From assembly GCA_017645765.1 (NCBI GenBank), contig JAGCNV010000046.1:1-64000 (forward strand): a DNA stretch of 64,000 nucleotides, given 5' to 3'. Positions 1 to 6,969 of this stretch are shown piece by piece (the stretch's first letter is position 1; each line of letters begins with the position of its first letter). The notes under the pieces were generated by a model. It ran no database searches and had not been told where the DNA came from. It saw only the letters and a program-made list of their open reading frames with translations. The DNA is from a bacterium (GTDB lineage Bacteria; UBP6; UBA1177). Position numbers and translations under genes: made by a program.

Positions 1-1582
1 CGTCAGTGATAAGATTTATCGCTTCGTATTTTTCTTCGCGCTCATGCACTTCAAAAGGATAAATGAGATTAGTCTTTTTTGCAGTTATCGTGGGAATTTT
101 TTCTTCTTCGCGCAGATATCTCCAGTCCATTCTGAGCGCATTGCCTTCAACGATCGTCGCACTTGTCGAAAGCGGCAGGAAATCGAGGTTTTCCTCAACA
201 ATTTCCTCGGTTTCTTTCATCATCTGCGATTCTGCGATCCAAAGTGCCGTTTTGGCGACAGTGACAGCAAAATCGTTGATTTCAATGCCGTAAAACTGCG
301 AAATTTTCACTTTTATAGGAGAAAAATCACTGCCTAAAAGCTGCTGGTTTCCGTGAATCTTTTTAAGGATTTCGTTTTCCAAACGGCGCAGTGAGATATA
401 AGTTTCTGTCAGGAAATTTCCGCTGCCGCAGGCAGGATCGAGGAACTTCAAATTTGCGATTTTATTGCGGAATTGCTCCAATTTTATCTTTTGAGACGTG
501 CCGCGTGATGTCTCTACGATTTTTTTTAATTCCGCACGCAAATCATCTAAAAACAGCGGATCAATTACTTTGTGGATGTTTTCGATGCTCGTGTAATGCA
601 TTCCGCCTTTGCGCCGCGTTTCGGGGTTAAGCGTTGACTCAAAAACCGCTCCGAAAATCGTGGGCGAAATTTTAGACCAGTCGAAAGGAGCACAGTGATT
701 TACTATAATATTGACTATTTCATCGCTAAAATTGGGAACTTCTATGTCCTCTGCAGCAAAAAGTCCGCCGTTCACATAAGGGAAAACCTTTAATTTCAGG
801 TCATATTTGTCGCGGTTTTCAGGTTTTGTGTCCAATGCCTTGAAGAGATTGATGATTCCAAGTCTTAGGTCAGGCAGGTTAAACGATTTTATATAGTCTT
901 CAAAACTGGTTCGTGTCTCGAAAAGCCCTGCATCTTCGGCATAAAGGCAGAAAACAATACGGACACACAGAATATTAAGGCTTCGGAAGCTGTTTTCATC
1001 GGGATTTATATATTCCTTGATGAGTGCGTCGTAGAGTTTTCCGACAAGTTCTCCGGCTTTTAAAGAAACCTGTGTTTCCGGCGGAATTAAATCTTTGCCA
1101 GAATCGACTAAAAAACGTAAGCCATCAAAATCATTTGATAAATTTTCGAGCAGAACTGCCTCAAAATGCTTTTCTGGTTCTTCTTTTTCCATGTCGTAAA
1201 TGCGGAACTCGGCAAAATTTGACACCACGATCCAGCGGCAGCGTTCCGAGTAGCGCAGATTGTCGTTGTAGCGTTTTGCCTGCTCGTAAGGCGTGAGCAG
1301 AGAGCCGTCGCTCTGGAGCTCTTTTTTGTCGAGGTTGGTTTTCAGGCTTTTCTGCTCGATAGCGGCATTTGTTGACGGGATGTAGGCATCGATGTATTTC
1401 GTGCCGTTGATTCGGACCCGTTTTTCAAAGTCAATGACGGTTTCCGGCTTTTCAATTCCGAAGACATTCCGCAGAAGCGATGTCCAGAAAAGCTGTGTGT
1501 GCTGCTTCTCGTCCCCTTTATTTTTCCAGAAATCAGCGAATTCCTTTGCCGCTTTTTTGCGATTTATTGCAGTTTTTGCCAT
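1..1582 (-). CDS. MmeI-like type II restriction-modification enzyme (N-terminal part)
   Basis: Reading the minus strand from an ATG at 1582 gives 527 open codons to the left edge; the C-terminus lies outside. GGAG sits about 6 nt before the ATG. An N-terminal nuclease-like segment has Asp...Glu-Gln-Lys (IDAY...AIEQK, about residues 64-78), resembling the D-X9/10-EXK site of the MmeI family. A helical region follows, then N6-adenine methyltransferase motif I FLDPACGSGNFL near residue 395, and FYGIEINDFAV further on. The order nuclease, helical spacer, methyltransferase matches single-chain MmeI/YeeA-type enzymes, which modify and cut the same target; the target-recognition domain would be in the missing part. 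A methyltransferase-only orphan cannot be excluded. Family assignment is by motif and order; the target sequence is unknown. Confidence 0.85.
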   Translation of the reverse strand, partial: MAKTAINRKKAAKEFADFWKNKGDEKQHTQLFWTSLLRNVFGIEKPETVIDFEKRVRINGTKYIDAYIPSTNAAIEQKSLKTNLDKKELQSDGSLLTPYEQAKRYNDNLRYSERCRWIVVSNFAEFRIYDMEKEEPEKHFEAVLLENLSNDFDGLRFLVDSGKDLIPPETQVSLKAGELVGKLYDALIKEYINPDENSFRSLNILCVRIVFCLYAEDAGLFETRTSFEDYIKSFNLPDLRLGIINLFKALDTKPENRDKYDLKLKVFPYVNGGLFAAEDIEVPNFSDEIVNIIVNHCAPFDWSKISPTIFGAVFESTLNPETRRKGGMHYTSIENIHKVIDPLFLDDLRAELKKIVETSRGTSQKIKLEQFRNKIANLKFLDPACGSGNFLTETYISLRRLENEILKKIHGNQQLLGSDFSPIKVKISQFYGIEINDFAVTVAKTALWIAESQMMKETEEIVEENLDFLPLSTSATIVEGNALRMDWRYLREEEKIPTITAKKTNLIYPFEVHEREEKYEAINLITD

Positions 1583-1771
1583 ATTTCACTCCGCTAATCA
1601 CGATTAAAGCGTTTTATTGTACCACATAAACAAACAGAAAACAAATTTTAGAATTGCTTCGTTGCAGAATGATGCTTATTTCGCTTCTTTCTTCTTTTTT
1701 TACAATATATTTTGACATCGGCCGTTTTTCGATGATATGTTTTCCTGTGTTTTTTAGATTTGGAGGCAAAA

Positions 1772-2197
1772 ATGAGAGTTGAGCAGATTTCGGTACTTTT
1801 AAGGAATGAACCCGGCGTTTTGAAAAAAATCCTTGAATCAATAAGCGAGGGCAATATCAATATTCTCGGTTTGACAATCAACGAAACGGCGTCTTTAGGC
1901 GAACTCAGGATTGTCGTAAGCGACACGAAGAAAACCAGCGAGATCCTGAAAAAAATGGATCTGTCGCACAATGTCGTAAAAATCATCGTCGTAGACCTCA
2001 AGGACAAACCTGGCGAACTGCTTGAAATTGCTCGTCTTTTGAGCGAGAACGATATAAATATCGACTACATCTACACTCTGGCTTCCGGTAAAAACTCTGC
2101 TTTTATCGCCATAAAAACATGGGATATGACTGCAACGGAAGAGATCCTTCTTGCCAACAAAATAAAAATCGTAACCCTTGAGGATTTCGCTAAATAG
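1772..2197 (+). CDS. Tandem ACT-domain regulatory protein
   Basis: 141 residues made of two ACT domains in tandem: residues 1-65 (VEQISVLLRNEPGVLKKILE) and about 68-140 (VDLKDKPGELLEIARLLSEN). The 'N-E/K-P-G-x-L' turns are the usual small-ligand (amino acid) binding loops. Stand-alone double-ACT proteins are usually amino-acid sensors, often near amino-acid or phenylacetate-CoA ligase genes; no such enzyme is adjacent here. The start is the ATG at 1772 with GGAGG at 1762-1766. A TTG at 1760 would add four residues but lies over the ribosome-binding site. The next gene begins 9 nt after the stop, so they are probably co-transcribed. The ligand is not predictable. Confidence 0.85.
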   Translation: MRVEQISVLLRNEPGVLKKILESISEGNINILGLTINETASLGELRIVVSDTKKTSEILKKMDLSHNVVKIIVVDLKDKPGELLEIARLLSENDINIDYIYTLASGKNSAFIAIKTWDMTATEEILLANKIKIVTLEDFAK

Positions 2198-2206
2198 GAG
2201 GGTTTT

Positions 2207-4081
2207 ATGCCTAAGATTTTTGCATTTTTAATGGTTTTCATTTTCAGTTTCGCTCTTCTGCCTCAGGAAACACCTGCGGAAGATACGGAATCGGATAAAG
2301 CAGCTGAAGAAACTGCCTCTGAACAGGCTGCCGAAGAAGAAAAACCGGCAGAAGCTACCCCTTCGGAAGAACCTGCCGCAACGGAAGCTACGCCGGAAAA
2401 AGAGCCTGAACCTGAAAAAGAACCCGAAAACATTGAGGCTGAAAACAGTGAAACTCCGGTCGAAAATGCCGGAACTCCGGAAAAAGAGGAAGAGTTGCAG
2501 GACGGTCAGGAGTTCATCGCTGAAGAAGAACCGACCACCGATGCGCCTTTAGTCAAGATCCAGCAGGGTAAACCTGTGAAATTCTTCGAGCTTTACGGAT
2601 ATTTCAACGTAGCCGACACTTTCTCCTACAACATGAAGCTGAGCGGCAACAACCCCTACATGGCTTCGAGAAACACTATAAACAATGTCGTTACGGACGA
2701 AACGACAGGCGAAAGAGTGACACGTGAAACAAACGAGCATGTTTTGAACTGGGCTTGGCTCAAACTTCATCTTGAACCGGTAATCAACATTGCCGAAACT
2801 ATGGAAATCCACACTAAACTGTCGATTTTCGGCAACACGGCGATGGGAGCCGACAACTACGAATTCGACAAAAAAGAGAACGGTCTTATGCGCGATGCAC
2901 AGCTTTCGACCTCGGCAAATATAGTTTTTGAAGGGCTTTGGGGGGTTTTCGATACTCCGATCGGTCAGCTCAAAGTCGGAAGGATGCCTTTCAGCTGGGG
3001 TCTTGGAATACTTTACAGCGACGGCAACAAGTTCAATTCCCTTTCAAGCGGCAACTATCTTGACAGAATACAGCTCACTATCCCGATAATGGGATTCAAG
3101 CTCATTCCGGCGTTCGATGTAGCTTCTACAGGACTTCTCGACAAATACCATGACTACTTCATTGATGCGTCACAAAAAGACGACGGCTTCAACATCAGCC
3201 TTATGTTCACCATGCAGGAAGACGATCCGGCTGTCCTTGAAAACAAGATCCTCAATGAAAAAACTGTTGTTGAAGTCGGCGCAATGGTTATGTTCTCGTG
3301 GAAGAACAACTCTTCGGGCGAATGGGCAAAATCAGACGAACAGGATGGCACGGTCGAGCCTACCGGCGATCACTTTGTTGATCCCGACAAAGTTTATGCC
3401 TACACCGGACAAGGCGCCAAACTTTGGAAATTGGATGCGTGGCTCAACCTTCATTACAAAATTTTCTCTTTCAAAACCGAACTCGCTTTTCTTACCGGAA
3501 CTATCGGAAAAGTACGTCTTGACGACGGTAGAGAAAAATCGGTAAAAACCCAGATGGTCGGTTGGGCTGCGGATCTGGGATTCCGCGTAATTCCTAAAAA
3601 ATTCCACATTGGTCTTCTAACAGGTATCGCGTCTCCCGACGATGCAGATCGTGTTCAAGCCGATTCCTGGAGTACTCCCGGAAATTCGATCAACAACTCT
3701 TCTACCAAAAGCGACCGAACCGTTGAAAACTTCCGCTTCAACAAGGATTACAACTTCAATTCGGCTTTGTGGAACAATTTCCTCGGCAGATTCACGGCAG
3801 GCTACTATGCAAGTTTGACCATGACATACTTCTTTCTTGACAGCCTCAAAGGTTATATCGGAACGACTTACTCTATGGCGCTTAAAGAGAATAACTCTCT
3901 AGGCGGCAAAGGTCTTCCGAATGCGATCGAGCCCTTTATCGGCATAGACTACGCAAACAAAAGCGGAATGCGGCTCGGCACGAGATACCAGATCGGTGTT
4001 CCTTTTTCAGGCCTCGATACCGATGAGCACGACACTTCACTTTTCCACTATCTGAATGTTTATCTCGGAGTAGTTTTCTAA
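2207..4081 (+). CDS. Outer-membrane beta-barrel protein with acidic Glu/Pro/Ala linker
   Basis: 624 residues. A signal peptide (about residues 1-24) is followed by a long low-complexity Glu/Ala/Pro/Thr region to about residue 110, then a region of amphipathic strands ending in YLNVYLGVVF. A C-terminal aromatic residue is the usual signature of beta-barrels folded by BamA. Phrases such as FFELYGYFNVADTF and GQLKVGRMPFSWGLGILYSDG resemble porin-like outer-membrane proteins that carry an N-terminal spacer. The acidic linker may span the periplasm or contact cations. GGAGGG precedes the ATG. No precise family or substrate can be named; a porin or structural barrel is most likely. Confidence 0.75.
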   Translation: MPKIFAFLMVFIFSFALLPQETPAEDTESDKAAEETASEQAAEEEKPAEATPSEEPAATEATPEKEPEPEKEPENIEAENSETPVENAGTPEKEEELQDGQEFIAEEEPTTDAPLVKIQQGKPVKFFELYGYFNVADTFSYNMKLSGNNPYMASRNTINNVVTDETTGERVTRETNEHVLNWAWLKLHLEPVINIAETMEIHTKLSIFGNTAMGADNYEFDKKENGLMRDAQLSTSANIVFEGLWGVFDTPIGQLKVGRMPFSWGLGILYSDGNKFNSLSSGNYLDRIQLTIPIMGFKLIPAFDVASTGLLDKYHDYFIDASQKDDGFNISLMFTMQEDDPAVLENKILNEKTVVEVGAMVMFSWKNNSSGEWAKSDEQDGTVEPTGDHFVDPDKVYAYTGQGAKLWKLDAWLNLHYKIFSFKTELAFLTGTIGKVRLDDGREKSVKTQMVGWAADLGFRVIPKKFHIGLLTGIASPDDADRVQADSWSTPGNSINNSSTKSDRTVENFRFNKDYNFNSALWNNFLGRFTAGYYASLTMTYFFLDSLKGYIGTTYSMALKENNSLGGKGLPNAIEPFIGIDYANKSGMRLGTRYQIGVPFSGLDTDEHDTSLFHYLNVYLGVVF

Positions 4082-4106
4082 AATTTCCGTCTCTGCGGAG
4101 AAATAA

Positions 4107-5363
4107 TTGAGAAAATCACCCTGGTTCTGGATCCCGACCCTATATTTCGCCGAAGGACTTCCCTATTTCATAGTGAACACCATTTCTGTAGTGATGCTGA
4201 AGGATCTCGGTGTAAGCAACGGAAAACTGGCTGTACTGACAAGTTTCATCTCGCTTCCGTGGCTTTTCAAGCCTTTGTGGAGTCCGCTTGTCGACACAGT
4301 TAAAAGCAAACGGTGGTGGATACTTTCAACACAGCTTACTATCGCACTGTCAGTTGCTCTCATCGCTCTGACGCTTGCCGGAACATCACTCGCCCTTACC
4401 CTTTCTCTTTTCGCTCTCGCCGCGTTCGCTTCGGCCACTCACGATATTTCGGCTGACGGATACTATATGATCGCTCTGGATGAAAGGCGGCAGGCAGCTT
4501 TTATCGGCATCAGAAACACTTTCTACCGAGTTGCCATGATTTTCGGTCAGGGCGTTCTGATCGTTTTCGCCGGAGCAATTGAAAAATATACGAAAAGCAC
4601 CGTTTCCGCATGGCGGACAACCTTCTTTTTCACCGCTTTGATACTTGCTCTGCTCACGATCTATCACAAATCGGTCCTGCCGGAAATAGAGGCAAAGTCA
4701 ATCACAATAACAGATAACGGTTTAAAATTATTAAGAAATTTTACAACAGCCTTCATTTCGTTCTTCACAAAAAAAGGCTGCATTAGTGCAATGATTTTCA
4801 TGCTTTTCTACCGTTTTCCCGAAGCACTGCTCATGAAAATGCTATATCCGTTTTTCATTGACCCTGCCACAGCGGGAGGACTCGGACTGGACAAGGAGGC
4901 ATACGGCCTCATCTGCGGTTCAGCCGGAGTCGCAGCTCTTCTTGCCGGAGGAATTTCAGGCGGTTTCTATATTTCGAAGCACGGTTTGCGAAAATCGCTT
5001 CCGCTTATGGCTTTGAGCCTGACACTACCGTGCATCGTCTATCCTTATTTAGCTTTCGCGCAGCCTGAATCGCTCTGGACGATAGGTTCTTGTGTTGCAA
5101 TCGATCAGTTCGGCTATGGTTTCGGCTTCACCGCCTATATTGCTTACATGATGAAATTCGCCGCAGGTCCGCTCAGAACGTCACACTACGCCATCTGCAC
5201 CGGATTTATGGCTCTCTCCGCGATCCTCCCCGGAGCCGTATCAGGTTACCTTCAGGAAATATGCGGCTACGGCGGATTTTTTACGTTAGTCGTGCTCAGC
5301 TGTGCCATAACATTCGCAGTCACATACCTTGCGGCAAGAAACAGCAGCTATCTGATGCAGTAA
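4107..5363 (+). CDS. AmpG-like MFS transporter
   Basis: 418 residues, strongly hydrophobic with about 12 membrane helices. The N-terminus (PWFWIPTLYFAEGLPYFIVN, then SLPWLFKPLWSPLVD) is characteristic of the AmpG branch of the major facilitator superfamily, which imports anhydro-muropeptides for cell-wall recycling in proteobacteria. The only well-placed start is TTG at 4107, with GGAG six bases upstream. It follows the beta-barrel gene by 25 nt, so an operon is likely. AmpG-like proteins in other phyla may carry other solutes, so the muropeptide substrate is inferred. A lytic transglycosylase that would generate such muropeptides lies at 15.6 kb. Confidence 0.8.
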   Translation: MRKSPWFWIPTLYFAEGLPYFIVNTISVVMLKDLGVSNGKLAVLTSFISLPWLFKPLWSPLVDTVKSKRWWILSTQLTIALSVALIALTLAGTSLALTLSLFALAAFASATHDISADGYYMIALDERRQAAFIGIRNTFYRVAMIFGQGVLIVFAGAIEKYTKSTVSAWRTTFFFTALILALLTIYHKSVLPEIEAKSITITDNGLKLLRNFTTAFISFFTKKGCISAMIFMLFYRFPEALLMKMLYPFFIDPATAGGLGLDKEAYGLICGSAGVAALLAGGISGGFYISKHGLRKSLPLMALSLTLPCIVYPYLAFAQPESLWTIGSCVAIDQFGYGFGFTAYIAYMMKFAAGPLRTSHYAICTGFMALSAILPGAVSGYLQEICGYGGFFTLVVLSCAITFAVTYLAARNSSYLMQ

Positions 5364-5400
5364 ATGTGCAAATAATCGAAAAAAAATTACTTTTTTTCTC

Positions 5401-5499
5401 AAAACTCGCTTGAAAAAGTGTATATTTGACTTGAAAACTCCATTGAAAAAGTGTATTCTTTAGCTGAAAACTCGCTTGAAAAAGTGTGTTTTTAAAGCG
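5401..5499. repeat. Tandem array, three 33-bp units, upstream of ATPase gene
   Basis: Three units start at 5401, 5434 and 5467, exactly 33 bp apart. Each begins AAAACTC followed by TTGAAAAAGTGT; the TTGAAA cores are at 5410, 5443 and 5476. The 3' half of each unit is AT-rich and less conserved. The array ends at the ribosome-binding site of the AAA/DUF4143 gene (GGAGG at 5499-5503). A promoter-like pair, TTGAAA at 5431-5436 and TATTCT at 5454-5459 with a 17-bp spacer, lies inside it. Three helical turns per unit would put binding sites on one face of the DNA, which suggests an operator array. The binding protein is unknown. Confidence 0.8.
5431..5459 (+). promoter_or_regulatory. Candidate promoter inside the 33-bp repeat array
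   Basis: TTGAAA (5431-5436), 17-bp spacer, TATTCT (5454-5459), 49 bp before the start codon of the ATPase gene. Both hexamers overlap repeat units, so occupancy of the repeats would be expected to affect transcription. Assigned by resemblance to sigma-70 promoters only. Confidence 0.4.
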
Positions 5500-5508
5500 G
5501 AGGTTTAG

Positions 5509-6846
5509 ATGTTTAAACGAAAAATCATCAGTGAATTCAAGAGCTGGAAAGATTCAACAGGCAAAAAGAAGGCTCTTGTCGTAAAAGGGATGCGGCAGAT
5601 CGGCAAAACTTTCAGCGTTCTGGATTTTGCAAAAGCTGAATTTAAGAATGTGATCTACATCAATTTCAAGGAAAATGACTCGGCACGGCAGATTTTCGAC
5701 GGAGACCTGAGTGTTGACCGCATAACCATGGATATTTCGGCACTTTTTCCGAAATCGCGCTTCGAAACGGGAAAAACGGTGCTGATTTTTGATGAAATTC
5801 AGGAATGCGCCAACGCCAGAGCCAGCATAAAACCGTTTATGGAAGACGGACGCTACGATATCATCGCAACGGGTTCGCTTCTCGGAATCAAAGGCTACAA
5901 CAACAAAAAAACCAAAGGGATTCCGACCGGTTTTGAGAGAATCGTCTATATGAAACCTATGGATTTCGAGGAATTTCTCTGGGCAAAAGGGGTCGGTGAA
6001 AACGTCATATCCTATTTGAAAAAGTGTCTTGCAGACAAAATACCGGTAAGTACTGCGACCCACAATGCGATGCTGCGCTATTTCAAGGAATATCTTTGCG
6101 TTGGCGGGCTGCCCTACATTGTCGACCGTTTCGTTGCGACCAACGACATGAATGTTGTTTACAGGGAACAGCGCGATATTCTTGAAGAATACAAAGACGA
6201 TTTCGGCAAACACCTTGACGAAAACGAAAACGAGAAAACCGATCTGCATCTTCTCGCAAGAATAAACCGTGTTTTTGATTCGATTCCGGCGCAGCTTGCC
6301 AAAGAAAACAACAAATTCGTCTATGCCTCTCTGGAAAAAGGTGCTCGGGCCGAAAAATATCAGGCCGCAATCCAGTGGCTTTACGACTGCGGAATCGTCA
6401 ATATCTGCTACAATCTCTCAAATATTTCTGATCCGCTCGAAGGCAACAAAATTGATTCCGTTTTCAAACTATATATGCAGGATTCCGGTCTCTTTACGGC
6501 AATGCTCGAAAAAGGTTCGGCTTTTAAAATTCTGAGCGGAGAACTCGGTATTTACAAAGGAGCAATCTTTGAAAACATTATTGCCGACTGTTTTTCAAAA
6601 CAGAACCGGCCGCTCTATTACTTTCACAAAAATTCAGGACTTGAGATAGATTTTGTGACAAAAGTTGCAGGAAAAACCGCCTTAATCGAAGTTAAAGCAA
6701 CTACCGGAAACACAAAATCAGCGGATACCGTGCTGAAAAATCCGCAATACGAAGTCGATACATGCTACAAACTTTCGGAAAACAACATCGGAGTGTCCGG
6801 TAGCAAAATCACATTGCCGTACTACATGGCATTTCTGTTGGAATAA
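5509..6846 (+). CDS. AAA ATPase with DUF4143 C-terminal domain (copy 1)
   Basis: 445 residues. The N-terminal AAA_14-type ATPase has Walker A GMRQIGKT (about residues 27-34) and Walker B VLIFDEIQE (about 91-99). The C-terminal part carries the DUF4143 fold, with a restriction-endonuclease-like stretch LEIDFVTK...LIEVKA near residues 380-400. These proteins are very common in bacteria, often in many copies per genome, and their function is not established. Links to DNA metabolism, mobile DNA or toxin-antitoxin-like behaviour have been suggested. GGAGG precedes the ATG by 6 nt. The 33-bp repeat array immediately upstream suggests tight, possibly self-mediated control. A related gene lies at 9742-11073 on the other strand. 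Confidence 0.85.
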   Translation: MFKRKIISEFKSWKDSTGKKKALVVKGMRQIGKTFSVLDFAKAEFKNVIYINFKENDSARQIFDGDLSVDRITMDISALFPKSRFETGKTVLIFDEIQECANARASIKPFMEDGRYDIIATGSLLGIKGYNNKKTKGIPTGFERIVYMKPMDFEEFLWAKGVGENVISYLKKCLADKIPVSTATHNAMLRYFKEYLCVGGLPYIVDRFVATNDMNVVYREQRDILEEYKDDFGKHLDENENEKTDLHLLARINRVFDSIPAQLAKENNKFVYASLEKGARAEKYQAAIQWLYDCGIVNICYNLSNISDPLEGNKIDSVFKLYMQDSGLFTAMLEKGSAFKILSGELGIYKGAIFENIIADCFSKQNRPLYYFHKNSGLEIDFVTKVAGKTALIEVKATTGNTKSADTVLKNPQYEVDTCYKLSENNIGVSGSKITLPYYMAFLLE

Positions 6847-6860
6847 ACAAGACATAAAAA

Positions 6861-6926
6861 TTTTCACTTTTTTAAAAAAAATTATCAGAAGAACCGGCAC
6901 TTCATGTAACTAAACTATTGTGTTTT
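6861..6926 (+). repeat. Dispersed upstream element, copy A
   Basis: TTTTCAC, a T6A8 run and TATCAGAA lead to CGGCAC (6895-6900), then AACTAAACTATTGTGTTTT. It closely matches copy B (11274-11340) and partly matches copy C (54062-54134). It lies between ATPase copy 1 and the first beta-propeller lipoprotein and probably holds that gene's promoter: TTGTGT at 6918-6923 and TAAAAT at 6940-6945, spacer 16. Confidence 0.7.
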
Positions 6927-6969
6927 GGCTCTTTTTGTATAAAATCTTTCATTTTTTAGCGGGGTCGTC

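Noticed and set aside
1760-1771. TTG start codons 12 nt upstream of several genes (also at 28369, 40802 and 54143)
   Set aside because: In each case the TTG belongs to or touches the GGAGG/GAGG ribosome-binding site, and the ATG behind it is correctly spaced.
2716-2731. CACGTGAAACA within the beta-barrel gene as another parS site
   Set aside because: Only one half-site matches; three positions of the other half differ, so chance is sufficient.
6016-6027. TTGAAAAAGTGT inside the first ATPase gene as another operator unit
   Set aside because: It is single, in coding sequence and out of phase with the array; probably coincidence.
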